DNA of 64,000 nucleotides from Xanthobacteraceae bacterium (GTDB taxonomy: Bacteria > Pseudomonadota > Alphaproteobacteria > Rhizobiales > Xanthobacteraceae). The DNA lies in NCBI GenBank assembly GCA_019746355.1, contig JAIESC010000067.1, forward strand, positions 1 to 64,000, given 5' to 3'. Positions 26,110 to 34,019 of this stretch are shown here, one piece after another. The number at the start of each line of letters is the position of its first letter. Within the stretch, counting starts at the first letter, position 1. A program made the position numbers and the translations under genes. The notes beneath the pieces were generated by a model, which made no database searches, had not been told where the DNA came from, and worked only from the letters and a program-made list of their open reading frames with translations.

Positions 26110-27093
26110 ATGATGGCGCTCCGGGGCATGCGTCTCGCCGGGCTTTTGCTGGTAGGCGCGCTGGCGCTTGCGGGACCGGCCACGGCGCAGGAGCTTCAAG
26201 CGGGCAAGCCGATCCGGCTGATCGTCGGGCTTTCGCCGGGCGGCGGCACCGACGTCACCGCCCGACTGATCGCCCAGCAGATGGCAAGCAGCACCGGCAT
26301 GACGGTGCTGGTGGAGAACAAGGCCGGCGGCAACTTCATCCCCGCCCTGATGGAGGTGGCGCGCGCCGCCCCGGACGGCCACACGCTCTATTTCTCCTCG
26401 ACGAGCTCGCTGATCACCCAGACGCTGTTTCCGGACTACCCCTACGACCTGAGGAAGTTCACGGCCGTGAGCGAGGTCGCGACCGGCCCGCTGATCCTGG
26501 TGGTGCGGAACGATCTGGGCGTCAAATCGGTCAAGGACCTGATCGCGCTGGCCAAGCAGAAGCCGGGCACGGTGCGGTTCGGCCTGGGCGGCGGCGTCGG
26601 CAGCTCGCTCGGTGTCAGCACCGTGCTGCTTCAGTCCCTGGCCGACATCAAGGTCAACATGGTGCCGTACCGCGGTGCGGCGCCTGCGCTCAATGACCTG
26701 CTCGGCGGGCACATCGACGCCATGGTCGACGCCATGCCGGTGATGTCGGTGCAGGCGAAGGAAGGCAAGGTCACGCCGCTCGCGGTCACCGGCACCAAGC
26801 GCTCGCCGATGCTGCCCGACGTGCCGACCATGCAGGAGTCGGGCTTCCCGACGTTTGTCGTCACCGGCTGGTACGGCATGTTCGGCCCACCCGGCATGCC
26901 GCAGCCGATCGCCCAGAAGCTCCGCGACGAGGCGGCGAAAGCGATCCAGCCGAAGGAAGTGGTCGAGACGCTCGCCAAGCAGGGCATGGAGCCGCGCGGC
27001 ACACAGCCGGCGGAATACGCCAAGTACATGGAGCAGGAGTTCGCCTTCTATTCCAAGATCGTCAAGGACGCGGACCTCAAGCCGCCGCAGTAA
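26110..27093 (+). CDS. Bug/TctC-family substrate-binding protein
   Basis: A 327-residue periplasmic binding protein located 35 bp after the Mo subunit. Signal peptide (LAGLLLVGALALAGPATAQ), then RLIVGLSPGGGTDVTARLIA, VLVENKAGGNFIPALMEV and PDGHTLYF. The ATG at 26110 (second ATG at 26113) has GGGAGGA 6 bases upstream. It is less like the tandem pair and so was probably recruited separately. The position suggests a ligand linked to the Mo hydroxylase pathway. Confidence 0.93.
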   Translation: MMALRGMRLAGLLLVGALALAGPATAQELQAGKPIRLIVGLSPGGGTDVTARLIAQQMASSTGMTVLVENKAGGNFIPALMEVARAAPDGHTLYFSSTSSLITQTLFPDYPYDLRKFTAVSEVATGPLILVVRNDLGVKSVKDLIALAKQKPGTVRFGLGGGVGSSLGVSTVLLQSLADIKVNMVPYRGAAPALNDLLGGHIDAMVDAMPVMSVQAKEGKVTPLAVTGTKRSPMLPDVPTMQESGFPTFVVTGWYGMFGPPGMPQPIAQKLRDEAAKAIQPKEVVETLAKQGMEPRGTQPAEYAKYMEQEFAFYSKIVKDADLKPPQ

Positions 27094-27120
27094 GCCTGCC
27101 AAAAACACGTACCTCGATCC

Positions 27121-27163
27121 GTCATCCTGAAGGTGCGCGCACTTGCGCGCCTGGAAGGATGAC
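27121..27163. repeat. GTCATCC hairpin repeat
   Basis: Near-perfect inverted repeat GTCATCCTGAAGGTGCGCGC-ACT-TGCGCGCCTGGAAGGATGAC between the Bug gene and the hydrolase. The stem is about 20 bp and could act as a terminator or RNA-stability hairpin. It differs from the GTCATTCCGGGG family elsewhere in the window. Confidence 0.65.
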
Positions 27164-27247
27164 GGGCACATTCGGGGCCTTCGCCCATTCGAGGATCGGG
27201 CTTCGCACGGTTCGAGCTCTCGTCAACTTGGAAGCAATAGGAAGCAC

Positions 27248-28414
27248 ATGCCCTCTCGCGGTCCCTGGATCGATCACTTCGGCGACAATTTTCTCTGGTC
27301 GAACGCTACCCTCATCCTCAAGGGCATGGCGCCCTACGGCACGGTCTCGCTGGAGGAGATCGACCGCTGCTGCGAGAAGCTGCGTGCGCGGCAGGGCGAG
27401 GCCGACCGCGGCAAGGCCTGGTTCGAGGAATGGCGCGCGCTCGGCGACCAGATCGAGAAGCGCGGCGACGAGGCCTTGGACAAAGGCCGCAAGGTGACGG
27501 CCGGCGACTATTACCTTCGCGCCGGCATCTACCACTACAACGCCGAGCGGTTCATCTCGCCTGGCCCCGAAAAGAAGGCGCAATGCGCCCATGCCTACAA
27601 GGTCTGGCACCAGGGCATCCGGCTTCGCTATCCGCAGATCGAATTCATCGAGGTGCCCTACGAAGGCACCACGCTGCCCGCGCTGTTCATGCCCGGGCAA
27701 GGCAGCGGTCCGAAGCCCACCGTCGTCGTGCTCAACGGCATGGACAACGCCAAGGAGATGAGCATCTTCTTCTGCGGCCTCGAGTTCTCGCGCCGCGGCT
27801 TCAACACGCTCTGCATGGACGGCCCCGGCATGGGCGAGATGCGGCGCATGCGCGACATGCCGAGCCGTTTCGACTACGAGGTGCCGGGCGCGGCCGCCTT
27901 CGACTGTCTCGCCAAGCGGCCCGACGTCGACTCAAAGCGCATCGCCATCATGGGCTACAGCTTCGGCGGCTACTACTCGTCGCGCGTCGCCGCGTTCGAG
28001 AAGCGTTATGCCGCCTGCATCGCGCTCTCGGCGCTGCATTGGGATCTCGCCGCCTGGCAGACCAAAATCAAGGAGGCGAACAAGAACGCCCCCAAGAGCG
28101 TCGCGCAGTCGAACTTCCAGTGGCGCTGGGTCGCGGGCGCGGCCGACGAGGACGAAGGCATCGAGATCGCGAAGAAGTTCTCGCTGAAGGACGCGGCAAA
28201 GAACATCACCTGCCCGTTCCTGGTCACGCACGCCGGCAACGACCGCGTCGTGCCGGTCGAGAACGCGCAGAAGCTCTACGACGCGGTCGGCTCCACCAAC
28301 AAGACGATCAAGATCTTCACCACCGAGGAAGGCGGCGCGGAACATGCCCATGTCGACAACCGGCAGATCGGCATCGACTTCGCCGCCGACTGGCTCGCCG
28401 AGAACATGAAGTAA
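27248..28414 (+). CDS. Alpha/beta hydrolase, FrsA/DHPON-hydrolase-like (paralogue 2)
   Basis: A 388-residue hydrolase, paralogous to the one at 20045-21208. Helical cap at the N-terminus, then the nucleophile Ser in IMGYSFGGYY (about 235-244), Asp in NDRVVPVENA (about 331-340) and His in AEHAHVDN (about 363-370). The ATG at 27248 (MPSRGPWIDHF) gives an N-terminus matching its sister; earlier in-frame codons run through the hairpin repeat. The next gene follows 11 bp later. Reaction by analogy: hydrolysis of a C-C or amide bond in a ring-derived intermediate; not proven. Confidence 0.85.
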   Translation: MPSRGPWIDHFGDNFLWSNATLILKGMAPYGTVSLEEIDRCCEKLRARQGEADRGKAWFEEWRALGDQIEKRGDEALDKGRKVTAGDYYLRAGIYHYNAERFISPGPEKKAQCAHAYKVWHQGIRLRYPQIEFIEVPYEGTTLPALFMPGQGSGPKPTVVVLNGMDNAKEMSIFFCGLEFSRRGFNTLCMDGPGMGEMRRMRDMPSRFDYEVPGAAAFDCLAKRPDVDSKRIAIMGYSFGGYYSSRVAAFEKRYAACIALSALHWDLAAWQTKIKEANKNAPKSVAQSNFQWRWVAGAADEDEGIEIAKKFSLKDAAKNITCPFLVTHAGNDRVVPVENAQKLYDAVGSTNKTIKIFTTEEGGAEHAHVDNRQIGIDFAADWLAENMK

Positions 28415-28425
28415 CGGACACGATC

Positions 28426-29343
28426 ATGGCCAATCCGATTGTCATCCGCATGGGCGGCTACGGGCCGCCGACCACCGGCTTCTCGCGGGCGATGAAGCTG
28501 ATCGGCGACAAGCTCATCGCCCAGTTCGGCGACCGCATCGACGTGAAGTACGCCTGGAACATCATGGACCTCGGCTACAAGGCCGAGGAGATCGTCTGGC
28601 TGGTCGAAAGCGGGCTGCTCACGCTCGGCTACCAGTCGTCGAGCTACCTCACCGACCGCGTGCCGGAGCTGAGCTTCGTCGACATGCCTTTCGTTTTCCC
28701 AGATACGGAAAAGGCGCGCGCGGCGATGGATGGCGCGCTCGGCAAGAGGCTCACGCAGGCGATCGAGAGCAAGACCGATTTCCGCATTCTCGGCTGGTAC
28801 GAGAACGGCTTCCGCCACATCTCCAACAAGGTTCGCACCATCCGCAGCCCTGCGGACCTCAAGGACATCGCCATCCGCGTGCTGCCGAGCAAGATCCAGG
28901 CACGCACCTTCGAGCTCCTCGGCGCGAAACCGATGATCATGGACCTCACCGACGCGATCCGCATGATCAAGAACAACGAAATCGACGCACAGGAGAACCC
29001 GCTGACCAACACGGTCACCTACGGCGTGCACAAATTCCATCGCTTCCACACCATCAGCAATCATTTCTACATCTCGCGGCCGATCTTCCTGCACCGGCCG
29101 ACCTTCGACGCCTGGCCGGACGACCTGAAAGCCGCGATGCAGAAGGCGGTGAACGAGTCGGTTGCGTTCCAGCGCGGCCTGCACGTGCAGGAGGAAAAGG
29201 ACGCCGAGGCCGCGATCAAGGCCGAGGGCTGCGAGATCGTCGAGCTTGATCGCGCGCAGCATGACGCTTTTGCGAAGGCGGTGCAGCCGATCTATGCGGA
29301 AGCGCGCAAGCAGTTGGGCGACGAGCTGTTCCGGCTCGTTTAG
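28426..29343 (+). CDS. DctP-like TRAP binding-protein homologue without signal peptide
   Basis: A 305-residue protein of the DctP/TRAP solute-receptor fold: FVDMPFVFPDTEKARAAMDG (about 85-104), ILGWYENGFRHISN (about 120-133), the ligand-anchoring Arg segment DIAIRVLPSKIQARTFELLG (about 147-166) and ENPLTNTVTYGVHKFH. DctP proteins are exported, but this one begins directly with MANPIVIRMGGYGPP and no upstream in-frame start adds a signal. No TRAP permease is adjacent. Together with the signal-less NMT1-like gene it suggests cytoplasmic use of binding-protein folds in this region. Confidence 0.8.
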   Translation: MANPIVIRMGGYGPPTTGFSRAMKLIGDKLIAQFGDRIDVKYAWNIMDLGYKAEEIVWLVESGLLTLGYQSSSYLTDRVPELSFVDMPFVFPDTEKARAAMDGALGKRLTQAIESKTDFRILGWYENGFRHISNKVRTIRSPADLKDIAIRVLPSKIQARTFELLGAKPMIMDLTDAIRMIKNNEIDAQENPLTNTVTYGVHKFHRFHTISNHFYISRPIFLHRPTFDAWPDDLKAAMQKAVNESVAFQRGLHVQEEKDAEAAIKAEGCEIVELDRAQHDAFAKAVQPIYAEARKQLGDELFRLV

Positions 29344-29347
29344 TCCT

Positions 29348-29484
29348 GTCATTCCGGGGCGCGCGTAAGCGCGAACCCGGAATCCAGTTGCGGAGAAAGT
29401 CCCTGTGGTACTGGATTCCGGGCTCGCGCCCATAGTGCGTCGAAGACGCGCGTAAACGCGCTGGCGGGTGCGCCCCGGGATGAC
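29348..29484. repeat. Dispersed inverted repeat, copy 2 (GTCATTCCGGGG family)
   Basis: About 137 bp: GTCATTCCGGGGCGCGC ... CCCGGAATCCAG, centre, CTGGATTCCGGGC ... CGCCCCGGGATGAC. It contains an inserted GCGTCGAAGACGCGCGTAAA-type palindrome, also seen in copies 4 and 6. Confidence 0.85.
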
Positions 29485-29580
29485 GATGGAGAGACGCTTG
29501 TGCGGCGCGCCATCCGCCCTACAATCCCCCGGCAACCGGAGAGCGGACCAACCGCTCCCGGCACAAGCGGGAGGAAATGC

Positions 29581-30570
29581 ATGCGCGGATTGCTCCGGAT
29601 CGCCGTGTCGCTCGCCGGGCTCTGGCTCGCCACGAGCGCGGCGCTGGCTCAGGGCTACCCCAGCCGCCCGATCCGCGTGCTCGTCCCCTACGCGCCCGGC
29701 GGCCTGACCGACACGGTGGCGCGGCATTACGCCGACCAGCTCCGCAAGTCGCTCGGCCAGAACGTGCTGGTCGAGAACAAGCCCGGCGCGTCGGGCATCA
29801 TCGCCATCGAGGAAATGGCCCGCGCCAAGCCCGACGGCTACACCATCATGATCGGCAACATCTCGACCAATTGCCTGACGCCGGTGCTGCTCGCCAAGCG
29901 CATGAAGATCGACTACGACCGCGACGTGCAGGTCATCGCCCGGCTGGCGGATGCGCCGGTGTTCTTCATGGCGACGACCACCAACTTCCCGCCGAAGACC
30001 TTCGGCGAGTTCATCGAATACGCCAAGAAGAACCCCGAAGAGGTGCGCTACGCCTCCGCCGGCATCGGCGCCTACCAGCACGTCAACACGGAAATCCTGG
30101 CGAAGCGCGCGGGCGGGCTGAAGCTCATTCACATCCCGTTCAAGGACGGCGGCGCGGGCATCCTCAAGGACGTCGCCGGCGGCGACACCCACGTGTCGTG
30201 GTTCAACGTCACCAACCCGGTCGGCATGATCAAGGCCGGCCGGGTGCGGCCGCTCGCGGTCGCGGCCGAGGCGCGGCTGCCGGCCTGGCCCGATGTGCCG
30301 ACGCTGAACGAAGTCGGCTTCTCCGGCTTCCGTCCCTCGCAGTGGTCGGCGGCGTTTGCGCCGGCCGGCGTGCCGAAGGACATCATCGACAAGCTGTTCA
30401 ATGCGCTCGCCGAGGCGGCGAAGACGCCGGAGCTGCAGGCGATCTTCGAGAAGGGCGGCATGATCGCGCCCAACGACAAATCGCCTGCCGAGGCGGCGGC
30501 GTGGCTCAAGAACGAGATGGAGACCTGGCGGCGCGACATTGCCGATGCGGGGATCAAGGTGGAGGAATGA
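29581..30570 (+). CDS. Bug/TctC-family substrate-binding protein
   Basis: A 329-residue periplasmic binding protein. Signal peptide IAVSLAGLWLATSAALAQ, then RVLVPYAPGGLTDTVARHYA, VLVENKPGASGIIAIEEM and KPDGYTIMIGN. The ATG at 29581 is set by GGGAGGA 6 bases upstream; a longer reading frame from 29500 would bury the signal peptide. It precedes the isocitrate/isopropylmalate-type dehydrogenase by 128 bp on the same strand. Confidence 0.93.
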   Translation: MRGLLRIAVSLAGLWLATSAALAQGYPSRPIRVLVPYAPGGLTDTVARHYADQLRKSLGQNVLVENKPGASGIIAIEEMARAKPDGYTIMIGNISTNCLTPVLLAKRMKIDYDRDVQVIARLADAPVFFMATTTNFPPKTFGEFIEYAKKNPEEVRYASAGIGAYQHVNTEILAKRAGGLKLIHIPFKDGGAGILKDVAGGDTHVSWFNVTNPVGMIKAGRVRPLAVAAEARLPAWPDVPTLNEVGFSGFRPSQWSAAFAPAGVPKDIIDKLFNALAEAAKTPELQAIFEKGGMIAPNDKSPAEAAAWLKNEMETWRRDIADAGIKVEE

Positions 30571-30698
30571 AGCAGAGCGGTGCATGCAGCACGTCATCGC
30601 CCGCGACGACGGGCGATCCAGTCACCTCTTAGATGATCGCGTTCGAATAACTGGTGGATGCCCCGCCTTCGCGGGGCATGACGGCCCTTGGGAGTGAA

Positions 30699-31754
30699 AT
30701 GTTGAAAATCGGAATTATGCACGGCGACGACATCGGCCTCGAGGTCGTTCCGGAAGCCGTGAAGGTGATGAAGGCCGCCGCTGCCAAGACCGGCCTTTCG
30801 ATCGAGTGGACGGAGCTGCTGATCGGCAAGGCCGGTCACGAGAAATACGGCGATACGCTGCCGAAGATCACCGAAGACACGCTGCGCACGCTCGACGGCT
30901 GGTTCATGGGGCCGATCGGCCACAACGCCTATCCGCGCGGCGACATGACCTGGGTGATGCCGCCGGTCCGCAAGAAGTTCGACCTGTTCACCGCGCTGCG
31001 GCCGGCGCTGTCGCATCCGAACATCCCGTCGGTGCACAAGAACGTCGACATCGCGTTCTTCCGCGAGCTGACCGAGGGCATGCTCTATTCGGAAACGGTG
31101 ATCGCGGGCCTGCCGGAATTCCGGCCGAACGACGACATCACCATCTCGTCGCGCGTCATCACGCGGAAAGGCTCGAGCCGCGTCGCCCGCGAAGCCTTCG
31201 AACTCGCGCGCACCCGGCCGCGCAAGAAGGTGACGGCCGCGCACAAGGAGCCGGTCTATCGGCTGGCCTGCGGCATGTTCGCGGAAGAATGCCGCAAGAT
31301 GGCGAAGAACTATCCGGACGTGCAGTTCGAGGAGATGATGATCGACTCGACGGCGATGAAGCTCGTCGCCGATCCGCAGCGCTTCGACGTGGTCGTCACC
31401 ACCAACCAGTTCGGCGACATCCTGACCGACATCGGCGCGGGCCTGGTCGGAGGCCTGGGCCTGGCGCCTGGCCTCTGCATCGGCGAGCAGCAGGCCATGG
31501 CGCAGGCGACGCACGGCTCCGCGCCCGACATTTCCGGCCAGAGCATCGCCAATCCCTATGCCATGATCATGTCCGGGCAGATGCTGATGGGCTGGCTCGG
31601 GCGAAAGCACAACGAGCCCAAGGCCACCGCCGCGGCCGACCTGATGCAGAAGGCGGTCACCAAGGTGATTGCCGAAGGCAAGACGCTGACGCGCGATCTC
31701 GGCGGCAAGGCCAGCACCACGCAGATGGGCGACGCGATCGCTGGGGCGATCTGA
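30699..31754 (+). CDS. Isocitrate/isopropylmalate dehydrogenase-family beta-decarboxylating dehydrogenase
   Basis: A 351-residue metal- and NAD(P)-dependent oxidative decarboxylase of 2-hydroxyacids (isopropylmalate, isocitrate, tartrate type). Conserved segments: GIMHGDDIGLEVVPEA at the start, FRELTEGMLYSE (about 124-135), ITRKGSSRVAREAFELA (about 154-170), HKEPVYRL with the catalytic Lys (about 184-191), TTNQFGDILTDIGAGLVGGL (about 232-251) and HGSAPDISGQSIANPYA (about 268-284). The usual Asn of HKxN is Pro, so the substrate probably differs from isocitrate. The ATG at 30699 has GGAGTG upstream. Flanking Bug genes suggest use of an imported hydroxy-dicarboxylate. Confidence 0.88.
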   Translation: MLKIGIMHGDDIGLEVVPEAVKVMKAAAAKTGLSIEWTELLIGKAGHEKYGDTLPKITEDTLRTLDGWFMGPIGHNAYPRGDMTWVMPPVRKKFDLFTALRPALSHPNIPSVHKNVDIAFFRELTEGMLYSETVIAGLPEFRPNDDITISSRVITRKGSSRVAREAFELARTRPRKKVTAAHKEPVYRLACGMFAEECRKMAKNYPDVQFEEMMIDSTAMKLVADPQRFDVVVTTNQFGDILTDIGAGLVGGLGLAPGLCIGEQQAMAQATHGSAPDISGQSIANPYAMIMSGQMLMGWLGRKHNEPKATAAADLMQKAVTKVIAEGKTLTRDLGGKASTTQMGDAIAGAI

Positions 31755-31796
31755 ACTCAAAAACAAAAAACAAAACCACCACCGGGAGGACGAACA

Positions 31797-32771
31797 ATGA
31801 AGGGCATTCTGATCAAATCGGCAATCGTGCTCGGCCTTCTTGCGGTCGCGCCGCAGCTCGCCGCCGCGCAACAGTGGCCGACACGGCCGATCAAGGCGAT
31901 CGTGCCATTTCCGGCAGGCGGCGGCACCGACCTGATGGGACGGCTGGTCGCCAAGCATCTCGGCGACCGGCTCGGCCAGCAGGTCTATGTCGAGAACATC
32001 GGCGGCGCGAACGGGTCGATCGGCACACAGGCGGTGATGCGCGCGGAGCCGGACGGCTACACCATCGGCGTCATTTCCGACGGGCCGATGATCGTCAATC
32101 CGGCGCTCTATCCGAACAATCCCTACGTCCCGCTGCGCGACTTCGCGCCGGTGGCGATGGTGAACCGCTTCCCGTCGCTGCTGACGGCACATCCGTCCAG
32201 CGGCATCAAGACCGTGGCCGATCTCATCCGCATCGCCAAGGAGAAGCCCGGCACGCTCAACTATTCGTCGGGCGGAATCGGCAACTTCAGCCACATGGGG
32301 CTCGAGCTTCTCGCCAGCCAGACCGGGATCAAGATCACCCATGTCCCCTATCGCGGCATCGGACCGGCGACCCAGGCGATCCTGACCGGCGAGGTGCAGC
32401 TTCTCTACAACAACGTCGCGACCTCGCTCGAGCACGTGAAGGCCGGCAAGTCCAACGGACTCGCGATCGGCGAAGCCAAGCGGCTCGACGGCCTGTCGGA
32501 CACCCCAACCATCGCCGAAACCGTTCCCGGCTACGAGTTCTCGGCCTGGATCGGCCTTTATGTCCCGGCCAAGACTCCGCCGGACATCATCGCCAAGATC
32601 TCGAAGGCCACGGCCGAGTTTCTCGAAGACCCCTCGGTGAAGAAGTACTTCAGCGAGCAGTTCATCACCGCGAGCTACAAGAACCCCGACCAACTGGCGG
32701 CCTACGTCAAATCCGAGCTGACCAAATGGGACGACGTGGTGAAGAAGGCCGGCATCAAGGTGCAGCAGTAA
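31797..32771 (+). CDS. Bug/TctC-family substrate-binding protein
   Basis: A 324-residue periplasmic binding protein. Signal peptide with core AIVLGLLAVAPQLAAAQ, then KAIVPFPAGGGTDLMGRLVA, VYVENIGGANGSIGTQAVM and EPDGYTIGVISDG. GGGAGG lies 6 bases before the ATG at 31797. It follows the dehydrogenase by 42 bp and precedes two acyl-CoA dehydrogenases on the same strand, probably in one operon. Confidence 0.93.
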   Translation: MKGILIKSAIVLGLLAVAPQLAAAQQWPTRPIKAIVPFPAGGGTDLMGRLVAKHLGDRLGQQVYVENIGGANGSIGTQAVMRAEPDGYTIGVISDGPMIVNPALYPNNPYVPLRDFAPVAMVNRFPSLLTAHPSSGIKTVADLIRIAKEKPGTLNYSSGGIGNFSHMGLELLASQTGIKITHVPYRGIGPATQAILTGEVQLLYNNVATSLEHVKAGKSNGLAIGEAKRLDGLSDTPTIAETVPGYEFSAWIGLYVPAKTPPDIIAKISKATAEFLEDPSVKKYFSEQFITASYKNPDQLAAYVKSELTKWDDVVKKAGIKVQQ

Positions 32772-32798
32772 CAAGCAACGGAAAGCGCAACAGGTCGA

Positions 32799-34007
32799 AT
32801 GATGTACAATCTCCATCTGACCGCGGAGCAGCTCGAGTTCCGCGACACGGTCCGCGGCTTCGTCAACGATGAGGTCAAGCCGGTCACGCTCAAGGCCGAC
32901 CGGCTTGATCTGGCCGACCGCACGCTGCCGACGGACGTGCTGCGGAAGGCCTCGCAGATCGGGCTTCGCGCGCTGGCGCTGCCCGAGGACCTCGGCGGCG
33001 TCGGTGCCGACGCGCTGACCTGCTGCATCGTCATCGAGGAGCTTGCCGTGGGCGACACCGACGTCGCCGCGGTGCTGATGGAGACCTCGGCGCTGGCGCG
33101 GCGGCTGTTTCCGGCGATGACACCGGAACAGGGCGACCGTTTCCTCGCGGCGTTTCTGCAAGACGACGACTATCACCTCGCCTGCGCCGAGCGCGAGCCC
33201 GGCGAGGATTCGGCGCTGGGCGTGAATTACCACCGCCCGGTCACCGGCGAGCGCAAGGTCGCGACGACCGCGACGCGCAGCGGCAGCGCGTGGGTCATCA
33301 ACGGCATCAAGGACAGCGTCGCCAATGCGCCGGTCGCCAAGCTGATCGCGGTCGAGGCGCAGACCGACCGCGGGCCTGCGCTGATCCTGGTGCCGCGCGA
33401 CACGCCGGGCCTTTCGGTCACAGAGCAGCCCGGCCCGCGCTGGTATCACGGCGCTTGCGGCCGGATCGAACTGAAAGACTGCCGCGTGCCGGCAGGAAAC
33501 CTCCTGAGCATCAGCGGGCCGCAGGACGGCGGCCGCGCAGTGCCCTATGCCGAGGCGCTCGCCATCGGCATCGGCCGCGCCGCCTCCGAGGCCGCGCTCG
33601 AATACGCGCAGCTGCGCGTCCAGGGTGGCCGCCCGATCGCCCAGCACCAGGCGATCGGCACGAAGCTTGCGGACATCGCCATAAGACTCGACGTGGCGCG
33701 CAGCGTGGTGTGGCGCGCGGCCTGGGCCGCCGACCATCCCGACGCCTTCGCCGACCGGAGCCTGCCCGACCTGCCGCTGTCGACCATCGCCCGGGTCACC
33801 ACCGCCGAGGCGGTCTATCGCGCCGCCAAGGACGCCGCCGAATGCTTCGGCGCGATGGGCGTGATGCGCGACATGCCGCTGCAGAAATACATCCACGACG
33901 CGCGCGTCTGCCTCAACAGCCGCAACGGCACGGCCGACGACCGCCTGCGGATCGCCGAGGCTCTCACCCAATACCGGCGCAGCCCGCCGATGCTCGCAGC
34001 CGAATAG
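32799..34007 (+). CDS. Acyl-CoA dehydrogenase
   Basis: A 402-residue FAD enzyme of the acyl-CoA dehydrogenase fold. Segments: LTAEQLEFRDTVRGFVNDEV at the N-terminus, ALPEDLGGVGAD (about 65-76), DYHLACAEREPGEDSALG in the place of the usual TEPxAGSD loop (about 125-142), and YRAAKDAAECFGAMGVMRD plus LQKYIHDARVCLN near the C-terminus. ATG 32799 or 32802 is the start. It is followed 12 bp later by a second acyl-CoA dehydrogenase, so the two may form a heteromer or act in succession. Confidence 0.9.
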   Translation: MMYNLHLTAEQLEFRDTVRGFVNDEVKPVTLKADRLDLADRTLPTDVLRKASQIGLRALALPEDLGGVGADALTCCIVIEELAVGDTDVAAVLMETSALARRLFPAMTPEQGDRFLAAFLQDDDYHLACAEREPGEDSALGVNYHRPVTGERKVATTATRSGSAWVINGIKDSVANAPVAKLIAVEAQTDRGPALILVPRDTPGLSVTEQPGPRWYHGACGRIELKDCRVPAGNLLSISGPQDGGRAVPYAEALAIGIGRAASEAALEYAQLRVQGGRPIAQHQAIGTKLADIAIRLDVARSVVWRAAWAADHPDAFADRSLPDLPLSTIARVTTAEAVYRAAKDAAECFGAMGVMRDMPLQKYIHDARVCLNSRNGTADDRLRIAEALTQYRRSPPMLAAE

Positions 34008-34019
34008 AAGGAATTCATC

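Noticed and set aside
28276..30597. Minus-strand open frame of 773 codons
   Set aside because: Antisense to the DctP-like and Bug genes, with a composition typical of shadows.
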